Assembly: GCF_003337435.1 (NCBI RefSeq)
Contig: NZ_QPJS01000003.1
Location: forward strand, 124,001 to 188,000
Direction of reading: 5' to 3'
Source: Schleiferia thermophila
Lineage (GTDB): Bacteria > Bacteroidota > Bacteroidia > Flavobacteriales > Schleiferiaceae
Length of the DNA stretch: 64,000 bases
Shown here: piece after piece, positions 36,261-48,850 of the stretch
How positions within the stretch are numbered: the stretch's first letter is position 1
How the letters are laid out: each line of letters begins with the position of its first letter
Notes under the pieces: model-generated
Database searches by the model: none
What the model saw: the letters and a program-made list of their open reading frames with translations, nothing else
What the model was told of the DNA's origin: nothing
Program-made: the position numbers and the translations under genes

Positions 36261-37599
36261 ACTTGTGCTATCAGGGCTTGCTTTGATGGCTCTATCGGTA
36301 CAGTTGGCAGCACAGCGAGCATTTTCGCTCCATGATGCCAGAAGGTATGCTACCGAGCATGCCTACTCTGTAAAGGACAAACAGCTTGAGCTCGAAAAGG
36401 CTAAAAAAACCATAACGGAGACAGCAGCTATCGGTCTTCCTCAGGTGTCGGCCGAGGCCAGGCATCAGTACAATCCGCAAATCCCACAAACCCCACTGCC
36501 TGCAATACTACTTCCCAATCCGCCGGAGGGAGTGGACTTTGTACTGGTGCAGTTTGGAGTACCTCACCAGAGTACCTATGGACTTCAGGCTTCGCAACTG
36601 CTGTTTGATGGTTCGTACATCGTGGCCCTTTTGGCTACACGGGTGTTTAAGGAATTGGCCAGAAACGACCTGGAAGTGTCGCGAGTGGAGGTACTGGACA
36701 ATGTAACGCGTACCTATGGTACAGTGATAATGACGGGCGAACTGGTAAGCATCCTGGAAAACAACCTGGAAGTGCTGCGCAGAATCTACCGCGATAATCA
36801 GAAGCTTTACAACGAAGGCTTTATCGAAGAGCAGGATGTGGATCAGGTCGATATACTCGTCAATACAGTTTCCAATCAGCTGGACAATACACGCCGGCAA
36901 CACGAAATTGCTCTGATGCTGCTCAAGTTGCAGATGGGCATATCGCTGGAGGAAAACATTGTGCTGACCGATGGTCTTGAAATTTTTGAAGCCATCGACC
37001 AGGATGCGTTTGAGCTGATGAGCAAACCATTTGACCTGATGGCGGACTATGAATATCGCGGAATTCTGCTTCAAGAACAGGCTGCACGTCTACAAGTAAA
37101 GCGCTACCAGATGAATTACCTGCCGTCGGTAACGGGCTTTATAAATCACCAGCAAAATATGTTTGGTAATGAATTTAAGATGTTTGACTTCAACAGATAT
37201 TGGATACCGGTTACAGTGATGGGGGTCAGCCTGAACTGGAAAATTTTCACCGGTTTTGACCGATATGCCAAAACTTCAAAGGCCAGACTTGATCTGCTGA
37301 GGGTTCAAAACGCAAAAAAACAGGTAGAAGATGCCAAACAAGTCGAATACGACAGAGCAAAAAGCGAATTTGAATTTTCGATCAACAATATGAGAATCCG
37401 AAGAAAAAATTTGGAAACTGCCAGCCGGGTGAGAGAGAAAACCCTCATAAAATACAGGGAGGGGGTGGCAGGAAGTTTTGAGCTCACTCAGGCAGAAAAT
37501 CAACTGCTCGATGCTCAGAGCCAATATGTTCAGTCGATGATTCAGCTTATCAACGCCCATTCGGCATTAAATAAGATTTTAGGTAATTACAACAACTAA
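36247..37599 (+). CDS. TolC-family outer-membrane efflux protein
   Basis: 450 residues from ATG 36247 (MNKGKLVLSGLALMALSVQLAAQ, a signal peptide); the frame is open earlier but inside the regulator. Two TolC repeats are visible as long coiled-coil helices (about 45-90/150-240 and 290-345/370-440), with the typical NYLPSVTGF strand after the second hairpin start and FELTQAENQLLDAQ near the end. It should form the trimeric outer-membrane duct for the adaptor and RND pump encoded next. Confidence 0.92.
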   Translation: MNKGKLVLSGLALMALSVQLAAQRAFSLHDARRYATEHAYSVKDKQLELEKAKKTITETAAIGLPQVSAEARHQYNPQIPQTPLPAILLPNPPEGVDFVLVQFGVPHQSTYGLQASQLLFDGSYIVALLATRVFKELARNDLEVSRVEVLDNVTRTYGTVIMTGELVSILENNLEVLRRIYRDNQKLYNEGFIEEQDVDQVDILVNTVSNQLDNTRRQHEIALMLLKLQMGISLEENIVLTDGLEIFEAIDQDAFELMSKPFDLMADYEYRGILLQEQAARLQVKRYQMNYLPSVTGFINHQQNMFGNEFKMFDFNRYWIPVTVMGVSLNWKIFTGFDRYAKTSKARLDLLRVQNAKKQVEDAKQVEYDRAKSEFEFSINNMRIRRKNLETASRVREKTLIKYREGVAGSFELTQAENQLLDAQSQYVQSMIQLINAHSALNKILGNYNN

Positions 37600-37608
37600 C
37601 ACAAAACG

Positions 37609-38775
37609 ATGAAAAAAGTACTCCCTTATTCGGTAATTTGTGCTTTCGTGGCAGTTTCCTGCAGCAATTTGGGAAATCAAGCTTCGGATTCGGAGTTGGA
37701 GATGCTTTACTCCAAACGCGATTCGCTGATGCGCCACATCGACAAGACCAACATGCAGCTGGCTGAAATCAACGAACGAATTGCAGAACTCGACAGTACA
37801 GCCAGGTTTTACACGGTCTCTGCGCACATTGTTGAGCCTGGTCTTTTTGAGCACTTTGTAGAAGTGTACGGCACCGTGGGCAGCGAAAAAAACACCATCC
37901 TTTTCCCGGAAACCGGGGGTGTGATCACTGCTATATCCGTGAAACCCGGCCAGCCGGTGAGCCGGGGACAGATACTCATTCAGCTAGATGGCTCCCTGCT
38001 GCTCAGCAGCATCAGTGAAGTCAAAACACAATTGGAGCTTGCCACATCGGTATTCGAAAAGCAAAAAAGGCTCTGGGAGCAGAAAGTGGGCTCTGAGATT
38101 CAGTACCTCCAGGCCAAAAACAATAAAGAATCTCTTGAAAGCAGACTTCGCACCCTGGAAAAACAATACAGCCAAACCATGGTAAGAGCCCCTTTCGATG
38201 GAGTGGTGGATGAAATTTTTCCAAAAGTAGGGCAGTTGGTCGGTCCGCAGACCCAGTTGATTCGCCTGGTCAATCTGGACAACATTTACATCGAAGGAGA
38301 AATCTCCGAAACCTATTCCGGGCTGATTCAGCCCGGCTATGTTGCACGGGTGAGGATTCCTGCCACAGACTCCGTTTTGGAGGCAAGAGTTACCTCCGTG
38401 GCCAAATTCATCAATCCTACTAACAGGACATTTAAAGTCAGGCTCGAACTGCTCGACAAACAAATCCGTTTGGTACCCAATGCTCTGGTTTCAATCATGA
38501 TCAAAGATTACGAAAATCCTGCAGCACTGATCATCCCCGTACGGCTGATTCAGCAGGATCCCGAAGGAAATGATTTTGTTATTACTCTGGAAAAAACTGG
38601 TCAGACCATAGGAGTGGCGCGCAAGAAAGTCATAAAACCAGGACGTAGCTACCGAAATATGGCTGAAGTACTATCCGGGATAGAACCCGGTGCTCTCCTG
38701 GTCGACAAGGGTGCCCGAAACGTAAAAGACGGACAGAAAGTACGAATAATGGATGCTTTGAGCGCACTAGAATAA
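37609..38775 (+). CDS. RND efflux periplasmic adaptor (HlyD/AcrA-like lipoprotein)
   Basis: 388 residues. Lipobox AVSC predicts lipidation at Cys18. After a short coiled coil (about 28-65), the lipoyl halves flank a helical hairpin (PETGGVITAISVKPGQPVSRG at 105-125 and VRAPFDGVVDEIFPKVGQ at about 195-212), followed by the beta-barrel and membrane-proximal domains. It bridges the inner-membrane pump and the TolC protein. Spacings of 9 and 7 bp on each side show tight operon structure. Confidence 0.93.
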   Translation: MKKVLPYSVICAFVAVSCSNLGNQASDSELEMLYSKRDSLMRHIDKTNMQLAEINERIAELDSTARFYTVSAHIVEPGLFEHFVEVYGTVGSEKNTILFPETGGVITAISVKPGQPVSRGQILIQLDGSLLLSSISEVKTQLELATSVFEKQKRLWEQKVGSEIQYLQAKNNKESLESRLRTLEKQYSQTMVRAPFDGVVDEIFPKVGQLVGPQTQLIRLVNLDNIYIEGEISETYSGLIQPGYVARVRIPATDSVLEARVTSVAKFINPTNRTFKVRLELLDKQIRLVPNALVSIMIKDYENPAALIIPVRLIQQDPEGNDFVITLEKTGQTIGVARKKVIKPGRSYRNMAEVLSGIEPGALLVDKGARNVKDGQKVRIMDALSALE

Positions 38776-38782
38776 AAATGCT

Positions 38783-41700
38783 ATGGAAACCAAGGGACTT
38801 ATCAAAAAGGAATTCAGGATCAGCACTTTATCGGTTGACAATAAAACCACTGTATTTGTGCTGTCCTTCATCCTGTTTATCGGAGGGCTGATAGCTTACA
38901 AAGGCATGCCCACAGAAACCTTTCCCGAAATCGTAAGCCCGGAAATTTATGTCGGCACAGCATATCCGGGCTATTCGCCGGTAGATATAGAAAAACTGGT
39001 GACCCGCCCGCTCGAAAAAGAAATCAATGGCATCACCGGGATTGAAGAAATCAATTCCACCTCAGTGCAGGGATATTCGACCATACAAGTGAAATTCAAT
39101 TTCGACGTTACCCCGGACGAAGCCCTCAGAAAGGTCAAAGACAAGGTAGACCAGGCCAGAAGCAACAAAGACTTTCCCAAGGACCTGCCCGCTGAGCCCA
39201 ATGTATTCGAGCTCAACTTTGCCGAGCTCATACCGGTGCTCAATATCAACCTCAGCGGTGAATTTTCCCCTGACCAACTCAAGCAGTTTGCCGAGTACCT
39301 GGAAGATAAAATCGAAGCCCTTCCCGAAATTTCCAAAGTCGAAATCCGCGGCATGGACGACAAAGAGTTGCGCGTCAGCATTGACCAGTCTAAGCTTGAG
39401 CTGCTCAACTTGAGCTTCGACGATATAGCCAATGCCATCAGAAGCGAAAACGTTTCGGTAGCCGCAGGTGATTTCCTGGTGGATGAATACCGGCGAAACA
39501 TCCGTGTGATAGGCGAATTTAAAGACCCCTACGACATCGGAAACGTTATAGTAAAAAATGAAAATGCCGAAGTCGTCTACCTGAAGGACATTGCCGACAT
39601 TTACTTTGGCGAAGTAGAAAAAGAATCTTATGCACGCGAATTTGGGCAGCCAGTCGTGATGCTCGACGTACTCAAGCGCAGCGGAGAAAACCTCATCATC
39701 GTATCCGACAAAATCAACAACATCATCCGGGAAGCCCGTCAAAACTACTTCCCCGAAAACCTCAGAATTTCCATCACCAACGACCAAAGCGACCGCACCC
39801 GAAATCAGGTAGCTGAGCTCGAGAATTCCATCATCTTCGGCGTCCTGCTCGTAGTAGCCGTTCTAATGTTTTTCATGGGACTGCGCAACGCTCTATTCGT
39901 CGGCATTGCCATACCGCTGAGCATGCTGATCAGCTTTATGGTGCTCAGCTCATTGGGCGTCACACTCAACACCATCGTGCTCTTCTCCCTGGTGCTTGCC
40001 CTGGGTATGCTGGTCGACAATGGCATCGTAGTAGTAGAAAACATCTACCGGCTTCTCTCCGAAGGCAAACCACTGATCCGAGCCGCCAAAGAAGGAGTGG
40101 GCGAAGTAGCAGCAGCCATCATAGCCTCCACAGCCACCACCGTAGCCGCCTTCATCCCTCTGGCTTTCTGGCCGGGCATTTTTGGCGAGTTTATGAAATA
40201 CCTGCCCATCACCCTCATGATTGTGCTCGGCTCTTCCCTGTTTGTAGCATTGGTCATCAATCCCGTACTGACCTCCGTTTACATGAAACTCAAAGAAGAT
40301 CAACCCAATATGAAGCGCATCTGGCGCATTACCGCCATTCTCATGCTCCTCGGAGCAGTATTTATTACCGCACGCATATATTGGTTAGGAAACCTTTTGA
40401 TAGTAGCCGGCCTGATCGGACCTTTCAACCACAAAGTGCTCATGCCACTTTCAGCAGCATTTCAAAACCACCTGCTGCCGCGCCTTGAAGAAGCCTATGA
40501 ACGCCTGATCAAATTTGCCCTACGCGGCCGAAACCCCATCTATTTCTTTATCGGCACCATCCTGCTGCTCATCGTCAGCTTCGCATTGGTCATCGCCTTT
40601 CCGCCCAAGGTGCAATTCTTCCCCGTCAATGAACCCAACCGCGCCGAAGTGTACATCGAGCTGCCCATAGGCACCGACGTCAACACCACCAACCAGTTCA
40701 CCCTGCAAATAGAGCAGGAGCTCATGCACATCTACGACCGCTTTACCATCACCGAAAAAACCGAAACCGGCACCGATACCACCTACAACTTCCTCATCTC
40801 ATCCATCATTTCCCAGGTTGGCAAGGGCGCCAGCGATCCCAATCAGGGCCCCTCACAAGCAGCCACTCCCCACAAAGCCAAAATCACCGTAGACTTTGTA
40901 GAGACCAAAAAACGCCGTGGCGTTAAAACCTCAGAGGTACTCGAAGACATCCGGGAAGCCCTCCGCAAGTATCCGGGAGCACAGATCACCGTGAGCAAAG
41001 ATCGCCAAGGCCCTCCGGCAGGTGCACCCATCAGCATCGAGCTCTCAGGCGACAATTACGAGCAGCTCTATGCCGAAGCCGAAGCCATCAAAGTCTTCAT
41101 CGACAATGCCAACATCTTCGGCATCGAAGAGCTCAAACTCGATGTAGACCGTGCCAAACCCGAGCTGCCCATCATCGTAGATCGCACCAAAGCACGAACC
41201 CTCGGCGTGAGCACCTACCAGATCGGAGATGCCCTGCGTACCGCCCTCTTCGGCCGCGAAGTCAGCACCTTCAAAGACGGCAACGACGACTACCCCATCA
41301 ACATCCGCTATAAAGACCAATATCGCTACGACCTCGACCGCCTCATGGATACCCGTATAACCTTCCGCGACCAGGCCACCGGCAAAATCAAGCAAATCCC
41401 CATCTCCGCCGTAGCCCAGCCCGTCAAATCGGTTACCTTTTCCTCCGTAAAGCGACATGACCTCAAGCGGACCATCACCATCACCTCCAACGTACTCGAA
41501 GGCGTCAACGCCACCGCCACCGTCCAAAAAATCAAACGCCTCCTCCAAAACTATGAGCTACCCGATGGCATTACCCTGCGCTTCACCGGCGAACAGGAAA
41601 AACAATCCAAAGAACTCGGCTTCCTCTCCAAAGCCCTTATGGTCGCCGTCTTTTTAATATTTCTGATACTCGTCGCCCAGTTCAATTCCGCCTCCACCCC

Positions 41701-42241
41701 ATTGATCATCATGATTACTGTTGTTTTCTCCCTCATCGGAGTATTTCTCGGCCTGGTCATCTTCCGTCAGGACTTTGTCATCATCCTTACCATGATAGGC
41801 ATCATCTCACTGGCAGGAGTAGTGGTCAACAATGCCATAGTACTCATCGACTATGCCAACCTGATCATGGCCCGGCGCAAAAAAGCCCTCGGCATCAACC
41901 CCAACGACCGACTTCACCTCACCGAAGTCTACAATTCCATCGTCGAAGCCGGCAAGAAGCGCCTACGCCCCGTACTGCTCACCGCCATCACCACCATCCT
42001 TGGCCTCATACCACTGGCCACCGGCATGAACATCGATTTTATCCGCCTCTTTACCCACTACAATCCCGATATCTACTTCGGAGGTGACAATGTCGCCTTC
42101 TGGGGCCCGATGAGCTGGACCGTCATCTACGGACTCACCTTTGCCACCTTTCTTACCCTGATCATCGTACCCGTAATGCTCTATCTGCTCAACGGTCTCA
42201 AATACCGCCTCGGCCTGCGCATCGTCAAGACTAAGGTCTAA
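38783..42241 (+). CDS. RND efflux transporter permease
   Basis: 1152 residues, a proton-driven inner-membrane pump of the AcrB/HAE superfamily. Helix 4 reads GMLVDNGIVVVEN (Asp412, Asn413) and helix 10 GVVVNNAIVLIDY (Asn1016). Compared with AcrB, Asp408 and Lys940 are both Asn here, so proton coupling may differ, although Asp407 is kept. Between helices 6 and 7 there are two extra hydrophobic segments (about 515-560), making it longer than AcrB. Drugs or metals exported are unknown. Synonymous sites become C-rich toward the 3' end (41461-41580: C 48, G 19, versus 38821-38880: C 14, G 9), culminating at repeat D. Confidence 0.94.
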   Translation: METKGLIKKEFRISTLSVDNKTTVFVLSFILFIGGLIAYKGMPTETFPEIVSPEIYVGTAYPGYSPVDIEKLVTRPLEKEINGITGIEEINSTSVQGYSTIQVKFNFDVTPDEALRKVKDKVDQARSNKDFPKDLPAEPNVFELNFAELIPVLNINLSGEFSPDQLKQFAEYLEDKIEALPEISKVEIRGMDDKELRVSIDQSKLELLNLSFDDIANAIRSENVSVAAGDFLVDEYRRNIRVIGEFKDPYDIGNVIVKNENAEVVYLKDIADIYFGEVEKESYAREFGQPVVMLDVLKRSGENLIIVSDKINNIIREARQNYFPENLRISITNDQSDRTRNQVAELENSIIFGVLLVVAVLMFFMGLRNALFVGIAIPLSMLISFMVLSSLGVTLNTIVLFSLVLALGMLVDNGIVVVENIYRLLSEGKPLIRAAKEGVGEVAAAIIASTATTVAAFIPLAFWPGIFGEFMKYLPITLMIVLGSSLFVALVINPVLTSVYMKLKEDQPNMKRIWRITAILMLLGAVFITARIYWLGNLLIVAGLIGPFNHKVLMPLSAAFQNHLLPRLEEAYERLIKFALRGRNPIYFFIGTILLLIVSFALVIAFPPKVQFFPVNEPNRAEVYIELPIGTDVNTTNQFTLQIEQELMHIYDRFTITEKTETGTDTTYNFLISSIISQVGKGASDPNQGPSQAATPHKAKITVDFVETKKRRGVKTSEVLEDIREALRKYPGAQITVSKDRQGPPAGAPISIELSGDNYEQLYAEAEAIKVFIDNANIFGIEELKLDVDRAKPELPIIVDRTKARTLGVSTYQIGDALRTALFGREVSTFKDGNDDYPINIRYKDQYRYDLDRLMDTRITFRDQATGKIKQIPISAVAQPVKSVTFSSVKRHDLKRTITITSNVLEGVNATATVQKIKRLLQNYELPDGITLRFTGEQEKQSKELGFLSKALMVAVFLIFLILVAQFNSASTPLIIMITVVFSLIGVFLGLVIFRQDFVIILTMIGIISLAGVVVNNAIVLIDYANLIMARRKKALGINPNDRLHLTEVYNSIVEAGKKRLRPVLLTAITTILGLIPLATGMNIDFIRLFTHYNPDIYFGGDNVAFWGPMSWTVIYGLTFATFLTLIIVPVMLYLLNGLKYRLGLRIVKTKV

Positions 42242-42271
42242 ACTCTGCTCCCCTTCATACCACACACCACA

Positions 42272-42296
42272 CCCGCCACTGCTGGCGGGTTTTTTA
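42272..42296 (+). terminator. Intrinsic terminator of the efflux operon
   Basis: Stem CCCGCCA/TGGCGGG with a 4-nt loop followed by a T-tract, 12 bases before repeat D. Confidence 0.88.
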
Positions 42297-42308
42297 TTTA
42301 TTTTCTTA

Positions 42309-42440
42309 GGGCGTGCCCCCGCGCGCCGGCCACCTGCCGGTAGCCTTACCGCGCGGGGTCGGGCTGCTCCGGGGTGCGCTTCGCTCCCGTGCTCCGCTGC
42401 GCTGCGCACCGCCCTGCGGGCGCCCTCCGCATCCCTCACG
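42309..42440 (+). repeat. Dispersed structured GC-rich element, copy D
   Basis: Begins GGGCGTGCC after the T-tract of the efflux terminator. Arm 1 CCCCGCGC/GCGCGGGG contains an inner CCGGC/GCCGG hairpin. The fixed core is followed by arm 2 GGTGCGC/GCGCACC with an expanded GC-rich loop, GCCC-TGC-GGGC, and CATCCCTCACGC. It is the closest to a family consensus. Confidence 0.9.
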
Positions 42441-43056
42441 CAAGTGCCGGAACCCTGCTCAACTCCCGGTGATTTCCCAAAATTCTACTCCCTGCATAGC
42501 AACCATTCTCAATCACCTACAAACTGCTCAATCGCACATCCACACACCTAATTAGAAATCAAACAGAAAAAAGAGCCAGCCGGCTTGGTTGTCCTCAGGA
42601 AGTATCGGCACAATCAGACACCCCCTCAGCCCTCCGATACATCCTGCTGCTTCAAAGGAATGTCATCAGGCAGCAGAAGACTGTATAAGCAGGAGGATAG
42701 TGCAAAGAAATATGTTGTACCAGATTTCAAAACATAAAAACCTGCACCACACACTCATCCGTATTTCTACCATTAACATTCATCAATCCAAAAAGCGAAT
42801 TGTACATATACATAAATGCCCCCTATCAATGCCGGTTTACAAGCGAAATCCGGCAGGATCTACTTCCCCAACATCGAGCTGAATGAAACATGGATATACA
42901 GTTATCCTTCTATGATTCAAACAATTAGTCCACATTGCTGCCATGAGCCACAGATAAAGCTTCAAAGTATTAACTAAATCTGAAACCGAAAGCCTGCCCT
43001 TGCCCATTCCGCAATTGGACACAATACCTAATTAACTTTGTCCAATCCCAGTAGAA
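42441..43056. other. Noncoding C/A-rich spacer right of repeat D
   Basis: I see no credible gene; short frames have random composition. A hand count of 42441-42540 gives A 28, C 37, G 12, T 23. A weak hairpin (AGCC/GGCT) with T6 on the minus strand near 42566-42585 might be a decayed terminator. The bias fades near carA, whose first codons are normal (43081-43140: G 18, C 15). Confidence 0.55.
43033..43040 (+). promoter_or_regulatory. Candidate -7 element of the carA promoter
   Basis: TAACTTTG fits TAnnTTTG and ends 16 bases before the carA ATG. A TTGG lies 15-16 bases upstream. Confidence 0.5.
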
Positions 43057-45448
<2,392 letters not shown>

Positions 45449-45475
45449 ATTTTATTCACCCAAATCCATTAGAAA

Positions 45476-46789
45476 ATGATAACAGATAAACTTAAAGAAC
45501 ACTTTCGAAGCAAAATTGAACCATACAACAAAAAGGTCAAAGACTTCGTAGCCCAATACGGCGATCAGAAAATGGGCGATTACACCATATCCCAGGTATA
45601 TCAGGGGATGCGTGGCATCACAGGCCTTGTCTACGAAACTTCAAAACTCGACCCTGAGGAAGGCATCCGCTTCAGAGGGTATACCATTCCGGAGCTGCAG
45701 GCAAAACTACCAAAATACCCGGGTGGCAAACAGCCTCTTCCCGAAGGGCTCTTTTACCTGCTGCTTATGGATGAGCTACCAGACGACGATGCAGTTCGCA
45801 GGATGAGCAACAACTGGGTGCGACGTGCGCAGGTGCCTCCCCACGTGTTTAAAGTAATTGATTCTTTGCCACAGCATGCCCATCCGATGACACAATTTAT
45901 CGCCGGCATCACCGCTTTGCGTACAGAGTCTGAGTTTCAGAAAGCCTACCGCCAGGGAATTGGCAAAAAAGACTATTGGGATCCGGTGTATGAAGACGCC
46001 ATGAACCTGATCGCCAGATTGCCACGTGTGGCAGCCTACATCTATCGCCGTACCTACCGAAGTGGCGATCATATCGAACCGGATCCTCGCCTGGATTACT
46101 CAGCCAATTTTGCTCATATGCTTGGATTCGACAATCCGGAGTTTTATGAGCTGATGAGGCTGTATCTGACCATACACGCCGATCACGAAGGTGGCAATGT
46201 ATCTGCTCATGCCATTCGATTGGTAGGCTCTGCTCTCAGCGATCCTTACCTGGCTTTTGCGGCTGGAATGGCCGGCCTCGCCGGACCGCTTCACGGACTG
46301 GCCAATCAGGAAGTGATCCGCTGGGTACTTGATATGAAGAAAGAACTCGGCGGGGGATTGCCGACAAAGGAAGAAATCGCCGAATATGTTAAGAAGACCT
46401 TGACCGAAGGCAAAGTGGTGCCCGGATTTGGCCACGCGGTACTCCGTAAGACCGACCCCAGATACATGGCCCAGAGGGAATTTGCGCTGGAATACATGCC
46501 TCATGATCCAATGTTTTTGCTGATTTCAAGAATCTATGAAGTCGTGCCCGGAATACTTGAGGCGACCGGAAAGGTGAAGAATCCTTGGCCTAATGTGGAT
46601 GCTCACTCCGGTCAGTTGCTGATGTATTACGGACTGGTGGAATACGATTTTTACACCGTGCTCTTTGGTGTATCCAGAGCTCTGGGAACTATGGCCAGCC
46701 TTATCTGGGACCGCGCTCTGGGATTCCCGATTGAACGACCGGGATCTACCACCACAGACCTTCTGATGAAAAAGTTTGCAAAAGAGTAA
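45476..46789 (+). CDS. Citrate synthase of the eukaryote-like (mitochondrial) type
   Basis: 437 residues. It condenses oxaloacetate and acetyl-CoA at the entry of the TCA cycle. The active-site segments are [37 protein letters not shown] and [11 protein letters not shown] (catalytic Asp), and the end [16 protein letters not shown]. These read far closer to the mitochondrial enzyme than to the hexameric NADH-regulated bacterial GltA, whose N-terminal domain is missing. A dimeric, NADH-insensitive enzyme is expected. It lies 27 bp after eno and before a terminator, so carA-eno-citrate synthase is likely one unit. Confidence 0.94.
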   Translation: MITDKLKEHFRSKIEPYNKKVKDFVAQYGDQKMGDYTISQVYQGMRGITGLVYETSKLDPEEGIRFRGYTIPELQAKLPKYPGGKQPLPEGLFYLLLMDELPDDDAVRRMSNNWVRRAQVPPHVFKVIDSLPQHAHPMTQFIAGITALRTESEFQKAYRQGIGKKDYWDPVYEDAMNLIARLPRVAAYIYRRTYRSGDHIEPDPRLDYSANFAHMLGFDNPEFYELMRLYLTIHADHEGGNVSAHAIRLVGSALSDPYLAFAAGMAGLAGPLHGLANQEVIRWVLDMKKELGGGLPTKEEIAEYVKKTLTEGKVVPGFGHAVLRKTDPRYMAQREFALEYMPHDPMFLLISRIYEVVPGILEATGKVKNPWPNVDAHSGQLLMYYGLVEYDFYTVLFGVSRALGTMASLIWDRALGFPIERPGSTTTDLLMKKFAKE

Positions 46790-46813
46790 GGTTGTCTGTT
46801 TGAATCGATAAAG

Positions 46814-46841
46814 GTCCTGCGTACAAGCAGGACTTTTTTTT
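46814..46841 (+). terminator. Intrinsic terminator after citrate synthase
   Basis: Stem GTCCTGC/GCAGGAC with a 6-nt loop and T8. Confidence 0.92.
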
Positions 46842-46854
46842 ATACAAGGGCCTG

Positions 46855-46862
46855 TACCTTTG
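46855..46862 (+). promoter_or_regulatory. Candidate -7 element before the TrmN6-like gene
   Basis: TACCTTTG, the same octamer seen before leuS and the 15863 lipoprotein, ends 14 bases before the TTG at 46877. Confidence 0.5.
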
Positions 46863-46876
46863 AAACTTAAGTAGGT

Positions 46877-47632
46877 TTGACTTCAAAAACAGTAGACGTA
46901 ACATCCTTGAAATCAAATTCATCTTCAAAAATCATTGGAAAGCCCTTCACCATATTCGGGCTTACGTTTTATCACGAAGATTCCAGTTTTAAAATCGGTA
47001 CTGACGCGCTCTTATTCAGTGCGGTAATCAGGGGGATCAATGACATAAGCAGTGTACTGGATGTCGGCTGTGGCTGTGGCATCGTCGGGTTGTCGTACAT
47101 CGGAAAACACCGCACGGCACGGCTTACGGGCATTGATGTGCATCTGCCCTCTGTACAAAGGGCTGCAGCAAATGCTGCTTTAAATGGTCTGAACGACAGG
47201 TCAGTATTTTATCAGGCTGATTTTACCCGATTTCCAACGGATGAAAAGTTTGATTTGATCGTCTCCAATCCACCGTATTTTCAAAATCACCTTAAATCGA
47301 TGTCTGAAGAGAAAAACTTGTCCAGGCATTTAAGCGGAGAGCTTACGTACGATGTGTTGATTAGCAAGGCAGCCGAGGTTTGTGGTAAATTCACATCCCT
47401 AATTCTTCCTTGGTTCTACCGCGACAGAGTGATCAGGTTAGCCGTAGCAGGGAGATTACATTTGTGCAGAGCTATTGATTTCTGGTCTAAGCCGTCGTCA
47501 AAACAACCGGTTCGGTCGGTACTGGTTTTCAGCAAAGTGCCGGGAAAAATGCCGGTCGAAACCGAGCGTTATTTCATTCGAAACGAGGACAACTCCTACC
47601 ACAGCGATTACTCAAAGCTCATCGGAGCGTAA
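46877..47632 (+). CDS. tRNA1(Val) adenine-N6-methyltransferase family (TrmN6-like)
   Basis: 251 residues with a Rossmann-type methyltransferase domain: LDVGCGCGIVGL for S-adenosylmethionine, GIDVHLPSV, and the N6-adenine signature SNPPYF. The lead-in FKIGTDALLFSA matches the TrmN6/YfiC family that methylates A37 of tRNA1(Val). The start is TTG at 46877; the first ATG is far inside the catalytic domain, so a non-ATG start is required, though a start about 30 bases later is possible. Confidence 0.87.
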   Translation: MTSKTVDVTSLKSNSSSKIIGKPFTIFGLTFYHEDSSFKIGTDALLFSAVIRGINDISSVLDVGCGCGIVGLSYIGKHRTARLTGIDVHLPSVQRAAANAALNGLNDRSVFYQADFTRFPTDEKFDLIVSNPPYFQNHLKSMSEEKNLSRHLSGELTYDVLISKAAEVCGKFTSLILPWFYRDRVIRLAVAGRLHLCRAIDFWSKPSSKQPVRSVLVFSKVPGKMPVETERYFIRNEDNSYHSDYSKLIGA

Positions 47633-47755
47633 AGTAAAGGGAAGTCTCAGAGAACACTATGCTGTGAACCAAAGAATAAAATAGCGACAAGCCATCGGAT
47701 CTTTACAACTTTTGAGGGTAGATATTGTTAAAAAGTTGATTTTTGCGGTTTGGAA

Positions 47756-48850
47756 ATGAGTAGAGTAACAGAAATATTGACCGGAAGGTCCAATGGGGTA
47801 GAAATACCCTTGATTGCAGGTCCGTGCAGCGCAGAGAGCTATGAGCAATTGAGGGCTACGGTGATACAGCTCAAGGACATACCTAATCTGATAGCTGTAA
47901 GAGCTGGTGTCTGGAAGCCAAGAACGCGCCCTGGCAGTTTTGAGGGCATAGGGGAGTATGCGCTCAGATGGATAAGTGAGCTAAAGAAAGAAACCGGGCT
48001 TCCCTTTGCGGTAGAGGTGGCCAACAGTTGGCAGACTGAGCTGGCCCTCAAAGCAGGGATCGACATTTTGTGGCTGGGAGCACGCACTACGGTCAATCCT
48101 TTTTATGTACAGGAAATTTCAGATAGCCTCAGAGGTGTGGATGTGCCCGTAATGGTCAAAAATCCCATTCATGCTGACCTGGGCCTTTGGATTGGAGCGG
48201 TAGAACGCTTAAAAAAATCCGGAATCAATCGCATTGTAGCCGTGCACAGGGGATTTTTTACTTCGGGCACCAGCGTGTTTCGCAACGATCCCAAGTGGGA
48301 AATTCCGGTAGAATTCCGAACGCTCTGCCCCGATGTTCCGCTGATGTGTGATCCCAGCCATATATCGGGCAAGAGGGATTACATCTACGAAATCAGCCAG
48401 GCTGCGCTGGATTTGGAAATGCATGGGCTGATGATTGAGTCGCATTACAATCCTGATGTGGCCTTGAGCGATGCCCGGCAACAAGTAACCCCGGCTCAGC
48501 TAAAAGAAATCATGAAGGCGTTGGTACGCCGTGCCGACCACACTAAAAATCCCTTTGCTTGCCGGGAACTGGAGGCTCTGCGATCAAAAATTGACCATCT
48601 GGACCACGAGATTCTGCAACTGCTTGAAAAACGCAAGGGGCTTGTAGAGGCTATCGGCGAGCTGAAAAAAGAGCACAATATCACCATTTTGCAGTTTGAA
48701 AGGTGGTTTGAAATCGTAAAGGACCGCAGTAAGGTGGCCCGTTTGCTGGGGCTAGATGAGCAGGTGGTTCTGGAAATTTTTCAGTTGATCCATCGCTCGA
48801 GCATTCAGATACAGCAGCAAATACTAAATGCCAAACCTACAGATGTGTAG
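47756..48850 (+). CDS. Bifunctional DAHP synthase - chorismate mutase
   Basis: 364 residues. The N-terminal 265 residues are a type I-beta DAHP synthase (AGPCSAES, RAGVWKPRTRPGSFEG, CDPSHISGKRD), the first step of the shikimate pathway. The C-terminal 90 residues are an AroQ-type chorismate mutase (LRSKIDHLDHEILQLLEKRKGLVEAIG...). The same fusion order is known in Porphyromonas and other Bacteroidota, where prephenate inhibits the synthase via the mutase domain. ATG 47756 is preferred over the TTG two codons upstream. Monocistronic. Confidence 0.95.
   Translation: MSRVTEILTGRSNGVEIPLIAGPCSAESYEQLRATVIQLKDIPNLIAVRAGVWKPRTRPGSFEGIGEYALRWISELKKETGLPFAVEVANSWQTELALKAGIDILWLGARTTVNPFYVQEISDSLRGVDVPVMVKNPIHADLGLWIGAVERLKKSGINRIVAVHRGFFTSGTSVFRNDPKWEIPVEFRTLCPDVPLMCDPSHISGKRDYIYEISQAALDLEMHGLMIESHYNPDVALSDARQQVTPAQLKEIMKALVRRADHTKNPFACRELEALRSKIDHLDHEILQLLEKRKGLVEAIGELKKEHNITILQFERWFEIVKDRSKVARLLGLDEQVVLEIFQLIHRSSIQIQQQILNAKPTDV

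Noticed and set aside
42589-43022. Short frames on both strands in the spacer before carA
   Set aside because: Random composition, no family resemblance, overlapping each other, and one covers the carA promoter region.
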